This document shows positions 7,098 to 14,596 of a stretch of 20,878 nucleotides of DNA, piece after piece (positions within the stretch are counted from its first letter, which is position 1; the number at the start of each line of letters is the position of its first letter). Origin of the DNA: SG8-41 sp036555035 (lineage in GTDB: Bacteria > Pseudomonadota > Gammaproteobacteria > Burkholderiales > SG8-41); contig DATBMB010000103.1 of assembly GCA_036555035.1 (NCBI GenBank), positions 1 through 20,878 on the forward strand, written 5' to 3'. The notes below the pieces were generated by a model. The model was not told the origin of the DNA. It saw only the letters and a list, made by a program, of their open reading frames with translations, and made no database searches. Both the position numbers and the translations under genes were made by a program.

Positions 7098-8269
7098 AGG
7101 CCCTGCGCGTGAGGCTCCCTCCGCTCGGCGAGCTCGGCGCCGATTCCGCGCTCGATTTCGAGATCATCGACGGCGATCGCCGCGTGCTCGAGCGCGGCAT
7201 CGCGGTACCGGCGGCGCTGCCGCGACTCCCGCGCGTGGAGCTGATCATCGCGTCCCCCGATGTATTGCTGCTCGACGTGGCGCTCCCGCGGCTGTCGGGG
7301 GCGCGGCTCCGCGCGGCGCTGCCCGGGCTTGCCGAGCCGATGCTGCTCGGAGACATCGAGCAGGCGTTTGTCGTGGCCGGCCGGCCCGATGGCGCGGGGC
7401 GCGCGACGCTCGCGGTGCTCGATCGCGCGCTGCTGCGGCGCGCGCTCGAGCTCCTGGCGCGCCTCGGGATTGCGCCCGCCAGCGCGGTTCCGGAGCCGCT
7501 CGCGTTTGCCGCGGAGCCGGGAACCTGGCGGCTGAGAATTGGCACCTCCTACGCAAGCCTTCGCATGGGCGAGCGGCTCGGCATCGCGTGTGCTTCTACC
7601 CGGGGGGCAGATCCGCCGGTGGAGCTGCGGCTCGCGCTCGAGCAGGCAGGCGCGGCGCGGCCCCAGGCAATCGAGGTCGAGGGCGAGTGCGACAGCGCCG
7701 CCTGGAGCGCGGCGCTCGGCGTGAACGTCACCACGATCAGCCCGGACCGCAGCCGTGCCGCGCCGGTCGCGCTGGAGTTGCTGCAATACGAGTTCGGGCC
7801 GCGCATGGTCGACTGGCGCGCCTGGCGCCTGCCCGCGGCGCTTGCCGCCGCGCTTGCGCTCGCGTGGATCGCCGGACTCAATGTGGATGCGTGGCTCAAG
7901 CTGCGCGAGGAGCGGCAACTGCGCGCCCAGATGAACACGGCGTTTCGTGACGCGTTTCCCAAGGTGCCGGTCGTGCTCGATCCGCTGGCGCAGATGCGGC
8001 GTGGTCTCGCGGACATGCGGGCCGGGGCCGGAACCGGGGACACCGGGGATTTCCTGCCGCTTGCCGCGGTTTTCGCGCGGGCCGCGCAGGTGGATGCCGA
8101 GTCGGTGCGGCAGATGGAGTATCGCGACCGGTCACTGCTGGTGCGCTTCGAGCCGCGGGCGGTGGACTCGGCGGCGAAGCGCGATGTACTCGTCACGCGC
8201 CTCGCGAAGGCGGGTCTCACGGCACGGTTTTCCGATTCGGTGCTCAACGTGCGCAAGGGGGGCCCGTGA
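7094..8269 (+). CDS. gspL: Inner-membrane platform protein GspL
   Basis: The ATG at 7094 overlaps the gspK stop and follows GGGAGGCGG. The 391-residue product has a cytoplasmic actin-like domain (about 1-240), one TM helix (about 246-266, rich in Ala/Leu) and a periplasmic ferredoxin-like domain. GspL recruits the ATPase GspE through its cytoplasmic domain and pairs with GspM in the membrane. Sequence conservation is modest, as usual for GspL. Size, topology and position between gspK and gspM make the call secure. The stop overlaps the gspM GTG. Confidence 0.92.
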   Translation: MKALRVRLPPLGELGADSALDFEIIDGDRRVLERGIAVPAALPRLPRVELIIASPDVLLLDVALPRLSGARLRAALPGLAEPMLLGDIEQAFVVAGRPDGAGRATLAVLDRALLRRALELLARLGIAPASAVPEPLAFAAEPGTWRLRIGTSYASLRMGERLGIACASTRGADPPVELRLALEQAGAARPQAIEVEGECDSAAWSAALGVNVTTISPDRSRAAPVALELLQYEFGPRMVDWRAWRLPAALAAALALAWIAGLNVDAWLKLREERQLRAQMNTAFRDAFPKVPVVLDPLAQMRRGLADMRAGAGTGDTGDFLPLAAVFARAAQVDAESVRQMEYRDRSLLVRFEPRAVDSAAKRDVLVTRLAKAGLTARFSDSVLNVRKGGP

Positions 8270-8757
8270 GCGCAAGGCTGCGCGCCTGGTGGCTCGGGCT
8301 CGGCCGGCGCGAGCGCGTGATGACCGCCGCCGCCGGCGCATTCGCGCTGCTCGCCATCCTCTATCTCGTCGCCCTCGAGCCGGCGTGGAAGGCGCGGGCG
8401 CGCCTTGCGACGGATCTGCCGCGCCTGCGCGAGCAAGCCGCCGAGGTCGATGCGCTCGCGCAGGAAGCAAAGCGGCTGGCAAGCCGCGGCGTCGCGGCGG
8501 ATTCGGCGGGGGCGGCGCGCGTAGCGCTCGAGCAGGGCCTCGCGCGCGCCAGCCTGGGCGGGGTGCGCGTCGCAGTGCTCGATGAGCGCCGTCTCACTGT
8601 CAGCGCGACCGGGGTACCCGTGACCCAATGGCTTGCCTGGGCGGAGGAGGCTGCGCGCGAGTCGCGGCTGCGCATCGCCGTCGTCCGGATCTCGCGCACT
8701 CCCGTCCGCGCCGTGGTCGACGCCGAAGCCACCTTCGAGATAGCGGCACGGCCCTGA
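8266..8757 (+). CDS. gspM: Inner-membrane platform protein GspM
   Basis: The start is a GTG overlapping the gspL stop (GTGA). The 163-residue protein has a short cytoplasmic N-terminus (RAWWLGLGRRERVM, the usual GspM opening), one TM helix (about 19-38), a helical coiled region (LPRLREQAAEVDALAQEAKR) and a small periplasmic alpha/beta domain. GspM partners GspL in the assembly platform. The last base of its TGA is the first base of the gspN ATG. Confidence 0.92.
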   Translation: MSARLRAWWLGLGRRERVMTAAAGAFALLAILYLVALEPAWKARARLATDLPRLREQAAEVDALAQEAKRLASRGVAADSAGAARVALEQGLARASLGGVRVAVLDERRLTVSATGVPVTQWLAWAEEAARESRLRIAVVRISRTPVRAVVDAEATFEIAARP

Positions 8758-9509
8758 TGCGGCTTTCGACAACCGGCTACGGGGTCAGCCTCGTCCTCCT
8801 TGCCGTCCTCGCGGCCGCGGTGACCGCCGCGGTGCGCGCGCCTGCGGCCTGGGTCGGCGATTCGCTCGAGTCCCGCAGCCGGCTGCGCCTCATCGATGCG
8901 CGCGGCACGGTGTGGAATGGCTCCGCGATGCTCGGGGTGAGCGACGGCCGGCAGGTGCTGCTCGTTCCGGGACGCCTGTCGTGGAGAATCGGGCTCGCAG
9001 CGATCGGCTCCGGGCGCGTGACGGCAGAGATCGCGCATCCCGCTGTTCCCGCGCCGCTCGCGCTCACGGTGGCGCCGCGATCGATCGCGATGAAGGCCGG
9101 ACAATCCGAGCTGCCGGCGGCGCTGCTCGTGGCGCTCGGCACGCCGTTCAACACGGTGCGGCCCGGGGGCGCTCTCAACCTGCGCTGGACCGACCTCGAG
9201 TTCGGGAGTGGCACGCTCTCGGGCGGCCTCCAGATCGAGTGGCGCGAGGCGCAATCGGCGTTGTCCCCGGTCGCGCCGCTGGGAAGCTACCGGTTGCAAA
9301 TCACCGGTTCCGGCGAAACGGCGCGAATCCAGCTCGACACATTGCGGGGGCCGCTGCGGCTGCAGGGCGGCGGTACGGTGAAAGGAGGGCGCATCAGCTT
9401 CAAGGGGGTCGCCTCGGCCGATGCGGAGATGCGCCCCGCGTTGATCGGGCTGATCAGCGTGCTCGGGCGCAGGGTCGGGGATGAGGCGATATTGGCGCTG
9501 GAAATTTGA
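8757..9509 (+). CDS. gspN: Type II secretion protein GspN
   Basis: The start overlaps the gspM stop by one base (TGATG). The 250-residue protein has one N-terminal TM or uncleaved signal (about 7-29). Its periplasmic beta-rich domain carries the T2SSN-family signature DARGTVWNGSAMLGV and a following RLSWRI segment. GspN is present in only a subset of Gsp systems and is dispensable in some, so its exact role is unclear. It probably lies near the inner-membrane platform and the periplasmic part of the secretin. It closes the tightly overlapping gspH-gspN block; the next gene follows after a 138-bp leader. Confidence 0.88.
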   Translation: MRLSTTGYGVSLVLLAVLAAAVTAAVRAPAAWVGDSLESRSRLRLIDARGTVWNGSAMLGVSDGRQVLLVPGRLSWRIGLAAIGSGRVTAEIAHPAVPAPLALTVAPRSIAMKAGQSELPAALLVALGTPFNTVRPGGALNLRWTDLEFGSGTLSGGLQIEWREAQSALSPVAPLGSYRLQITGSGETARIQLDTLRGPLRLQGGGTVKGGRISFKGVASADAEMRPALIGLISVLGRRVGDEAILALEI

Positions 9510-9647
9510 TTGAAATGAAAGACATAGATACTGGTTTTGGTGTGGACGCCACACCCCGTCCGGATGTGCGCCTTTGGCCTTCGCGGAGAGCCTGCCTTTG
9601 GAGCATACTACGCATCCCGCCGCCGAAACTCTGGGGAAATGAAGGAC
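9510..9647 (+). promoter_or_regulatory. gspN-gspD intergenic leader with hairpin and short repeats
   Basis: This is the longest gap inside the operon. It contains a perfect 7-bp stem with a 3-base loop: GGTGTGG (9539-9545) and CCACACC (9549-9555). No T-run follows, so it is not a standard terminator. The octamer GCCTTTGG starts at 9570, 9594 and 9650, the last copy inside the start of gspD. TTGATT at 9506-9511 could be a -35 element, but I see no good -10. The leader could hold an internal promoter or an RNA-processing site that sets secretin levels separately. Confidence 0.4.
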
Positions 9648-11768
9648 ATGCCTTTGGGAGTTCGAGTGATTACGCAGGATCTGGCCGGTGCGCCCGCAAG
9701 CCGTTCGCGGGGCGGTTGGCTGCACCTGCGCCTCGCAACTCTGCTCCTGGCGCTGGCGTTGTGCGCGGGCGCCGCGGCGCAGGAACGCGTCACGCTCAAT
9801 TTCGTAAATACCGAGATCGAAGCCGTGGTGCGGGCGGTTGCCCAGTTCACCGGCAAGGTCTTCATCGTCGATCCGCGCGTAAAAGGCACGCTCACCCTTA
9901 CGATCGAGCAGCCGCTCTCGCCTGAGCAGGCGCTCGCGGCGTTGAGCGCGGCGCTGCGCCTGCAGGGCGTCGTCATGGTCGAATCGGGCGGGGTCGTGCG
10001 CGTGGTTCCCGAGGCCGACGCCAAGCTCCAGGGCGGAGCGGTGCAGTTCGGGCCGCCGACCGGCCGCGGAGACGAGCTGGTGACGCAGGTCTTCCGGCTG
10101 AACTATGCCGCGGCGGCGAGCGTCGTCCAGGTGCTGCGGCCGCTGATCGCGCCGAACAACACCATCACTGCCTACCCGGCCAACAACACCATCGTCGTCA
10201 CCGACTTCTCGGAGAACGTTCGCCGCATCGCGCGCATCATCGCCGCGGTCGACACGCCCGCCGGCAGCGAGATCGACATCGTGCGGCTGCAGCACGCGAT
10301 CGCGAGCGATCTTGCCGTCCTGCTCGGCAAGATGCTCGACGCCGCGGCGCAGGGACTGGATCCGTCGCAGCGGGTGACGATACTGGCGGAGCCGACCAGC
10401 AACTCGCTCCTCATCCGGTCCGCCAGCTCGGCACGGGCGAGCCTCGTGCGCACGCTGATCGAGAAGCTCGACCAGCCTTCCGCGGTGCCGGGCAACATCC
10501 ACGTCGTCTACCTGAAGAACGCCGAGGCGACTCGGCTTGCGCGGACGCTGCTCGGCGTCGGTGGAGGCGATCAGCCGACCGGGTTGTCGCAGTCGACTAC
10601 GCCGACGACGTTCCAGCAGGCCGCGCGCCCGGCGGGCACGCCGGCGCCGGCGCAGTTGCCCGGCGCGCCGACCCCGATGCCACCGAGCGCAACCGCGGCG
10701 CCGGTTTCCGGGCAGCTCGGCGGCGCGCTGATCCAGGCCGATCCCACGACGAACACCCTCATCATCACCGCGCCCGATGCGGTCTACCGGCAGCTGCGCG
10801 CGGTCATCGACAAGCTCGATGTGCGCCGCGCGCAGGTCTTCATCGAGAGCCTGATCGTCGAGGTGACGGGCGACCAGGCGGCGGAGTTCGGCATCCAGTG
10901 GCAGACCGGCTCGGGCAGCGCCGCCGCGGGCGGGGATACCGGGGCGGTCGGCGGCACCAACTTCGGCGGCGTCGGCCAGAACATCATCGGGGTCGCGACC
11001 AACCCGGGCACGGTGGGCACGGGATTGAACATCGGCATCGCGAAGGGCCAGATCACCCTGGCCGGCATCGGCACGATCACCAACCTGCAGTTCCTCGCGC
11101 GCGCGCTGGAGCAGACCTCCCGCGCGAACATTCTCTCCACGCCGAACCTCCTCACGCTGGACAACGAGGAGGCGCGCATCATCGTCGGCCAGAATGTGCC
11201 CTTCATCACCGGGCAGTTCACCACGGCCGCATCGGCGACCGTCAACCCCTTCCAGACCATCGAGCGCCGCGACGTCGGTCTCACGCTCCGGGTCCGCCCG
11301 CAGATCAGCGAAGGCGGCGCGATCAAGCTGGTAATCTACCAGGAGGTGTCGAGCGTCGCGGCACCCTCCGCCGCCGGTCCCATCACCAACATGCGCGCGA
11401 TCGAGACCAACGTGCTGGTGGACGACGGCTCGATCGTCGTGCTCGGCGGGCTGGTGCAGGACAGCGTGACCAGCAGCGTGGAGAAGGTGCCCATCCTCGG
11501 CGACATTCCGCTGCTCGGGCATCTCTTCCGCTTCGAGTCGCGCAAGCAGCAGAAAACCAACCTGATGGTGTTCCTGCGCCCCTTCGTCGTGCGCGACGAG
11601 GCCGCGGCCCGTACGCTGGTGATCGACCGCTACGACCAGATGCGCAAGCTCGAGGAAAGCACCAAGCAGGAGCCGCATCCGATCCTTCCCGAGTACGAGA
11701 CTCCGGTGATGCCGCCACTCGGCACGGACGCGAAATCCGCCGACCCACCCGCGAAGCCCGCCCCGTAA
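9648..11768 (+). CDS. gspD: Secretin GspD, outer-membrane channel
   Basis: I chose the ATG at 9648 because GGGGAA (9633-9638) lies 9 nt upstream. The ATG at 9639 abuts that site, and more upstream starts lengthen the region before the signal peptide. The product has 706 residues with a signal peptide cleaved near Ala44 (CAGAAA/Q). Domains in order are N0 (about 47-125), N1 (about 145-205), N2 (about 207-280), N3 (about 283-405) and the secretin core (about 410-680) with VPFITGQ, VGLTLRVRPQI and the end motif VPILGDIPLLGHLFR. N3 carries a Pro/Ala/Thr-rich insertion (about 312-355). A C-terminal Pro/Lys tail may bind a pilotin, but no pilotin gene is nearby. The multimer forms the gated outer-membrane pore. 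Confidence 0.95.
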   Translation: MPLGVRVITQDLAGAPASRSRGGWLHLRLATLLLALALCAGAAAQERVTLNFVNTEIEAVVRAVAQFTGKVFIVDPRVKGTLTLTIEQPLSPEQALAALSAALRLQGVVMVESGGVVRVVPEADAKLQGGAVQFGPPTGRGDELVTQVFRLNYAAAASVVQVLRPLIAPNNTITAYPANNTIVVTDFSENVRRIARIIAAVDTPAGSEIDIVRLQHAIASDLAVLLGKMLDAAAQGLDPSQRVTILAEPTSNSLLIRSASSARASLVRTLIEKLDQPSAVPGNIHVVYLKNAEATRLARTLLGVGGGDQPTGLSQSTTPTTFQQAARPAGTPAPAQLPGAPTPMPPSATAAPVSGQLGGALIQADPTTNTLIITAPDAVYRQLRAVIDKLDVRRAQVFIESLIVEVTGDQAAEFGIQWQTGSGSAAAGGDTGAVGGTNFGGVGQNIIGVATNPGTVGTGLNIGIAKGQITLAGIGTITNLQFLARALEQTSRANILSTPNLLTLDNEEARIIVGQNVPFITGQFTTAASATVNPFQTIERRDVGLTLRVRPQISEGGAIKLVIYQEVSSVAAPSAAGPITNMRAIETNVLVDDGSIVVLGGLVQDSVTSSVEKVPILGDIPLLGHLFRFESRKQQKTNLMVFLRPFVVRDEAAARTLVIDRYDQMRKLEESTKQEPHPILPEYETPVMPPLGTDAKSADPPAKPAP

Positions 11769-11800
11769 CGCGAGCCCCGCGGCGCGCGGCTCCGGCTGCC

Positions 11801-13222
11801 ATGAAGCATCTCATTCCCTACGCGTACGCCAAGGCGCACTCCGTGCTGCCCGCAGCGGAGCGCGACGGGCGGCTCGAGCTTTGGGTCACGGCCGCAACAC
11901 CGCCGGCTGCCGTGATGGAGGCGCGGCGGGCGCTCGCGCGCGACGTCGCGCCGGTGATGGTGGATGCCGGTCAGTTCGAGGCGAGCCTGCGCGCCGCGTA
12001 CGCCGAGACCGAGGGGGAAGCCGCAAGCATCGTGGGGGAGGTCGAAGGCAAGGTGGATCTCGGGCGCCTGATGCAGGACATACCCGAGATCGAGGACCTG
12101 CTCGAGGCGCGCGACGACGCTCCCATCATCCGGATGCTCAACGCGCTGCTGTCGCAGGCGGTCCGCGAAGGCGCCTCCGACATCCACGTCGAGCCCTTCG
12201 AAACTTACTCCGTCGTGCGCTACCGCGTGGACGGCACACTGCGCGATATCGTGCGTCCACGTCGCGCGCTGCACGCGGCACTCGTCTCGCGCATCAAGAT
12301 CATGGCGAACCTCGACATCGCCGAGAAGCGGCTGCCGCAGGACGGCCGCATCATGCTGCGCCTGGGCGGGCGGCCCGTGGACGTGCGCGTCTCGACGCTC
12401 CCCACGGGGCACGGGGAGCGCGTGGTGCTGCGGCTGCTCGACAAGGAGCGCGGGCGGCTCGAGCCCGAGAAGCTCGGCATGGCGCCCGACACGCTCGCCG
12501 CTCTCGGCCGGCTGGTGAAGCAGCCGCACGGCATCGTGCTCGTCACCGGCCCCACCGGCAGCGGCAAGACGACGACGCTCTACGCCATGCTCTCCCGCCT
12601 CGATGCCGCCACCACCAACATCACGACCGTCGAGGACCCGATCGAGTACGACCTCCAGGGCATCGCCCAGACGCAGGTCAACCCGCGCATCGACATGACC
12701 TTTGCCCGCGCGCTGCGCGCGATCCTGCGCCAGGATCCGGACGTCATCATGATCGGTGAGATCCGCGACCTGGAAACGGCACAGATCGCCGTGCAGGCCT
12801 CGCTCACCGGGCATCTGGTGCTGGCGACGCTCCATACCAACGACTCGGCCTCCGCAGTGACGCGGCTCCTCGACATGGGAATCGAACCCTTTTTGCTTTC
12901 GTCCTCGATCCTCGGCATCCTCGCCCAGCGGCTGCTGCGCAAGCTCTGCCCCGAGTGCCGCCGGCAGGAGGGCGGGCACTGGCGCGCGGTCGGCTGCCCG
13001 AGCTGCGGGCAGGTGGGCTACGTGGGACGCACCGGCATCTACGAGCTGATGGAGATCGACGATGCGCTGCGCGCCGCGATTCATGCCCGCGAGAACGAGC
13101 AAAGGCTGCGGCTGCTTGCGCGTGCGCAGGGCTTCCGGACGCTGCACGAGGACGGCGCCCGCTGGGTCGAGTCGGGCGTCACCTCCCTCGAGGAGCTGCT
13201 GCGGGTCACCCGCGAGCAATGA
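11801..13222 (+). CDS. gspE: Type II secretion ATPase GspE
   Basis: The 473-residue cytoplasmic ATPase powers pseudopilus assembly. It has an N-terminal GspL-binding region (about 1-110), N2 with SQAVREGASDIHVEP, then the RecA-like domain with Walker A GPTGSGKT (250-257, catalytic Lys256). The Asp-box is TTVEDPIEYDL, Walker B is DVIMIGE (314-320, Glu320), and the His box is TGHLVLATLHTNDS. The tetracysteine zinc site is present (Cys383, 386, 399, 402), but the two CxxC pairs are only 12 residues apart, shorter than the roughly 30 I recall for typical GspE. It starts 32 bp after gspD without a clear Shine-Dalgarno sequence. The Asp-box and zinc site argue against a twitching ATPase. Confidence 0.95.
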   Translation: MKHLIPYAYAKAHSVLPAAERDGRLELWVTAATPPAAVMEARRALARDVAPVMVDAGQFEASLRAAYAETEGEAASIVGEVEGKVDLGRLMQDIPEIEDLLEARDDAPIIRMLNALLSQAVREGASDIHVEPFETYSVVRYRVDGTLRDIVRPRRALHAALVSRIKIMANLDIAEKRLPQDGRIMLRLGGRPVDVRVSTLPTGHGERVVLRLLDKERGRLEPEKLGMAPDTLAALGRLVKQPHGIVLVTGPTGSGKTTTLYAMLSRLDAATTNITTVEDPIEYDLQGIAQTQVNPRIDMTFARALRAILRQDPDVIMIGEIRDLETAQIAVQASLTGHLVLATLHTNDSASAVTRLLDMGIEPFLLSSSILGILAQRLLRKLCPECRRQEGGHWRAVGCPSCGQVGYVGRTGIYELMEIDDALRAAIHARENEQRLRLLARAQGFRTLHEDGARWVESGVTSLEELLRVTREQ

Positions 13223-13276
13223 TCGGGCGCCGACCGTTCCGCCGGCTCCCGATTCTGGTAGATTCCGCTTGAATCC

Positions 13277-14488
13277 ATGGCGTCGTTCCGCTTCGAGGCT
13301 TCCAACGCCGCCGGGCGCGTCGAGCAGGGCCTGATCGAGGCCGACAGCGCGCGCTCGGCACGCACCACGCTGCGCGCGCGGGGCCTCGTCCCGCTGGCGG
13401 TGGATGCCGTTGCATCGGGGCGGGGCGCGAGCGCGACGCCGTTCCGGCGGCGCAGGTTCTCCGAGTCCGAGCTCGCGCTCGCGACGCGCCAGCTCTCCAC
13501 GCTCCTCGCCGCACGGCTGCCGCTTGCGACCGCGCTTGCCGCGACTATCGAGGGGGCGGAGCACCCGGCGGTGCGCGAGGTGCTCGCCGCGGTGCGCAGC
13601 GAAGTGGTCGCCGGCCATCGCCTCGCCGACGCGTTCGCCCAGTTTCCGCTGGAGTTCCCCGAGGTCTATCGCGCGACGGTGGCCGCGGGCGAGGAATCGG
13701 GCGACCTCGCGCAGGTGATGGAGCGGCTCTCCGACTACATCGAGGAGCGCCAGGCGCTGCGCAGCCGGATCCTCGCCGCCTTTGTCTACCCCGCGGTGGT
13801 GACGGTGGTGGCAGTGGCGATCGTCATCTTCCTCATGGCCTACGTGGTGCCGCAGGTGGTGGAAGTATTCAAGCAGACGCGCCAGGTCCTGCCCTGGCCC
13901 ACGCGGGCGCTGCTGACGACGAGCGAGATCCTGCGCACCGGGGGCCTGTGGATCGCGCTCGGCCTGGTGGTTGGGGGCGTGGCGCTGCGCCGGTGGCTTG
14001 CCCGTCCCGGGCCGAAAGCGGCGTGGGACGCGCTCGCATTGCGGTTGCCCGTGGTGGGGCGCATGCTGCGCGCGGTCAACACGGCACGGTTTGCCGCGAC
14101 GCTCGCAATTCTCACCGCGGCCGGCGTGCCCCTGCTGCGCGCGCTCGAGGCGGCGCGCGCGACGCTCGCCAACACGGTGCTCGCGCGGGCGGTCTCGGAC
14201 GCCATATCCGCGGTGCGCGAGGGCAGCACGCTTGCGCGTGCACTCGGCGCGGCGAAAGTATTCCCGCCCATGCTCGTGCACCTCGCGGCGAGCGGGGAGG
14301 CGACCGGCGAGCTCGCCCCGATGCTCGAGCGCGCGGCCGCCAATCTCGCGCGCGAGGTGGAGCGGCGCGCGCTGCTCCTCACCACGCTACTCGACCCGCT
14401 GCTGATCCTCACGATGGGTGTGCTGGTACTGGGCATCGTGCTCGCGGTCCTAATGCCTATCATGGAGATCAATCAACTCGTACGCTAG
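13277..14488 (+). CDS. gspF: Inner-membrane platform protein GspF
   Basis: The 403-residue polytopic protein has two T2SSF repeats (about 65-190 and 265-390) and TM helices at about 168-192, 221-241 and 365-395. Motifs include FRFEASNAAGRVEQG at the N-terminus, RQLSTLLAARLPLATAL, AGEESGDL, and, in the second repeat, ARFAATLAILTAAGVPLLRAL with a matching SGEATGEL. GspF is the central membrane subunit of the assembly platform, contacting GspE and GspL. It starts 54 bp after gspE with no strong ribosome-binding site and is the last gene of the gsp operon. Confidence 0.95.
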   Translation: MASFRFEASNAAGRVEQGLIEADSARSARTTLRARGLVPLAVDAVASGRGASATPFRRRRFSESELALATRQLSTLLAARLPLATALAATIEGAEHPAVREVLAAVRSEVVAGHRLADAFAQFPLEFPEVYRATVAAGEESGDLAQVMERLSDYIEERQALRSRILAAFVYPAVVTVVAVAIVIFLMAYVVPQVVEVFKQTRQVLPWPTRALLTTSEILRTGGLWIALGLVVGGVALRRWLARPGPKAAWDALALRLPVVGRMLRAVNTARFAATLAILTAAGVPLLRALEAARATLANTVLARAVSDAISAVREGSTLARALGAAKVFPPMLVHLAASGEATGELAPMLERAAANLAREVERRALLLTTLLDPLLILTMGVLVLGIVLAVLMPIMEINQLVR

Positions 14489-14524
14489 AACCAGCCGGCG
14501 GGAGCGTCGGTCTCAATCATGTGG

Positions 14525-14560
14525 GGCCGGAATGTTTGTGACTTCCGGCCTGTTTGCTTT
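14525..14560 (+). terminator. Probable Rho-independent terminator of the gsp operon
   Basis: A perfect 8-bp inverted repeat, GGCCGGAA (14525-14532) and TTCCGGCC (14543-14550), encloses a 10-base loop and is followed directly by the T-rich TGTTTGCTTT. It lies 36 bp after the gspF stop. The T-run is interrupted, so termination may be partial. The palindrome could instead be an operator for the next gene. Confidence 0.6.
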
Positions 14561-14596
14561 CAAAGGGGGACGATTGTCGTGATTTGGAGACGCATC

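Noticed and set aside
9537..9647. N-terminal extension of GspD from an alternative start at 9537
   Set aside because: It would place 37 extra residues before the signal peptide and include the hairpin; the GGGGAA site supports the start at 9648.
8361..11678. Long open frame of 1105 codons on the minus strand opposite gspM-gspD
   Set aside because: It is antisense to well-supported gsp genes, has Arg/His/Asp-rich low-complexity translation with no recognisable domain, and long antisense frames are expected at this GC content.
11630..14281. Open frame of 883 codons on the minus strand opposite gspE and gspF
   Set aside because: Same reason: the plus strand encodes clear GspE and GspF motifs, and the antisense translation is His/Arg/Gly-rich without any family pattern.
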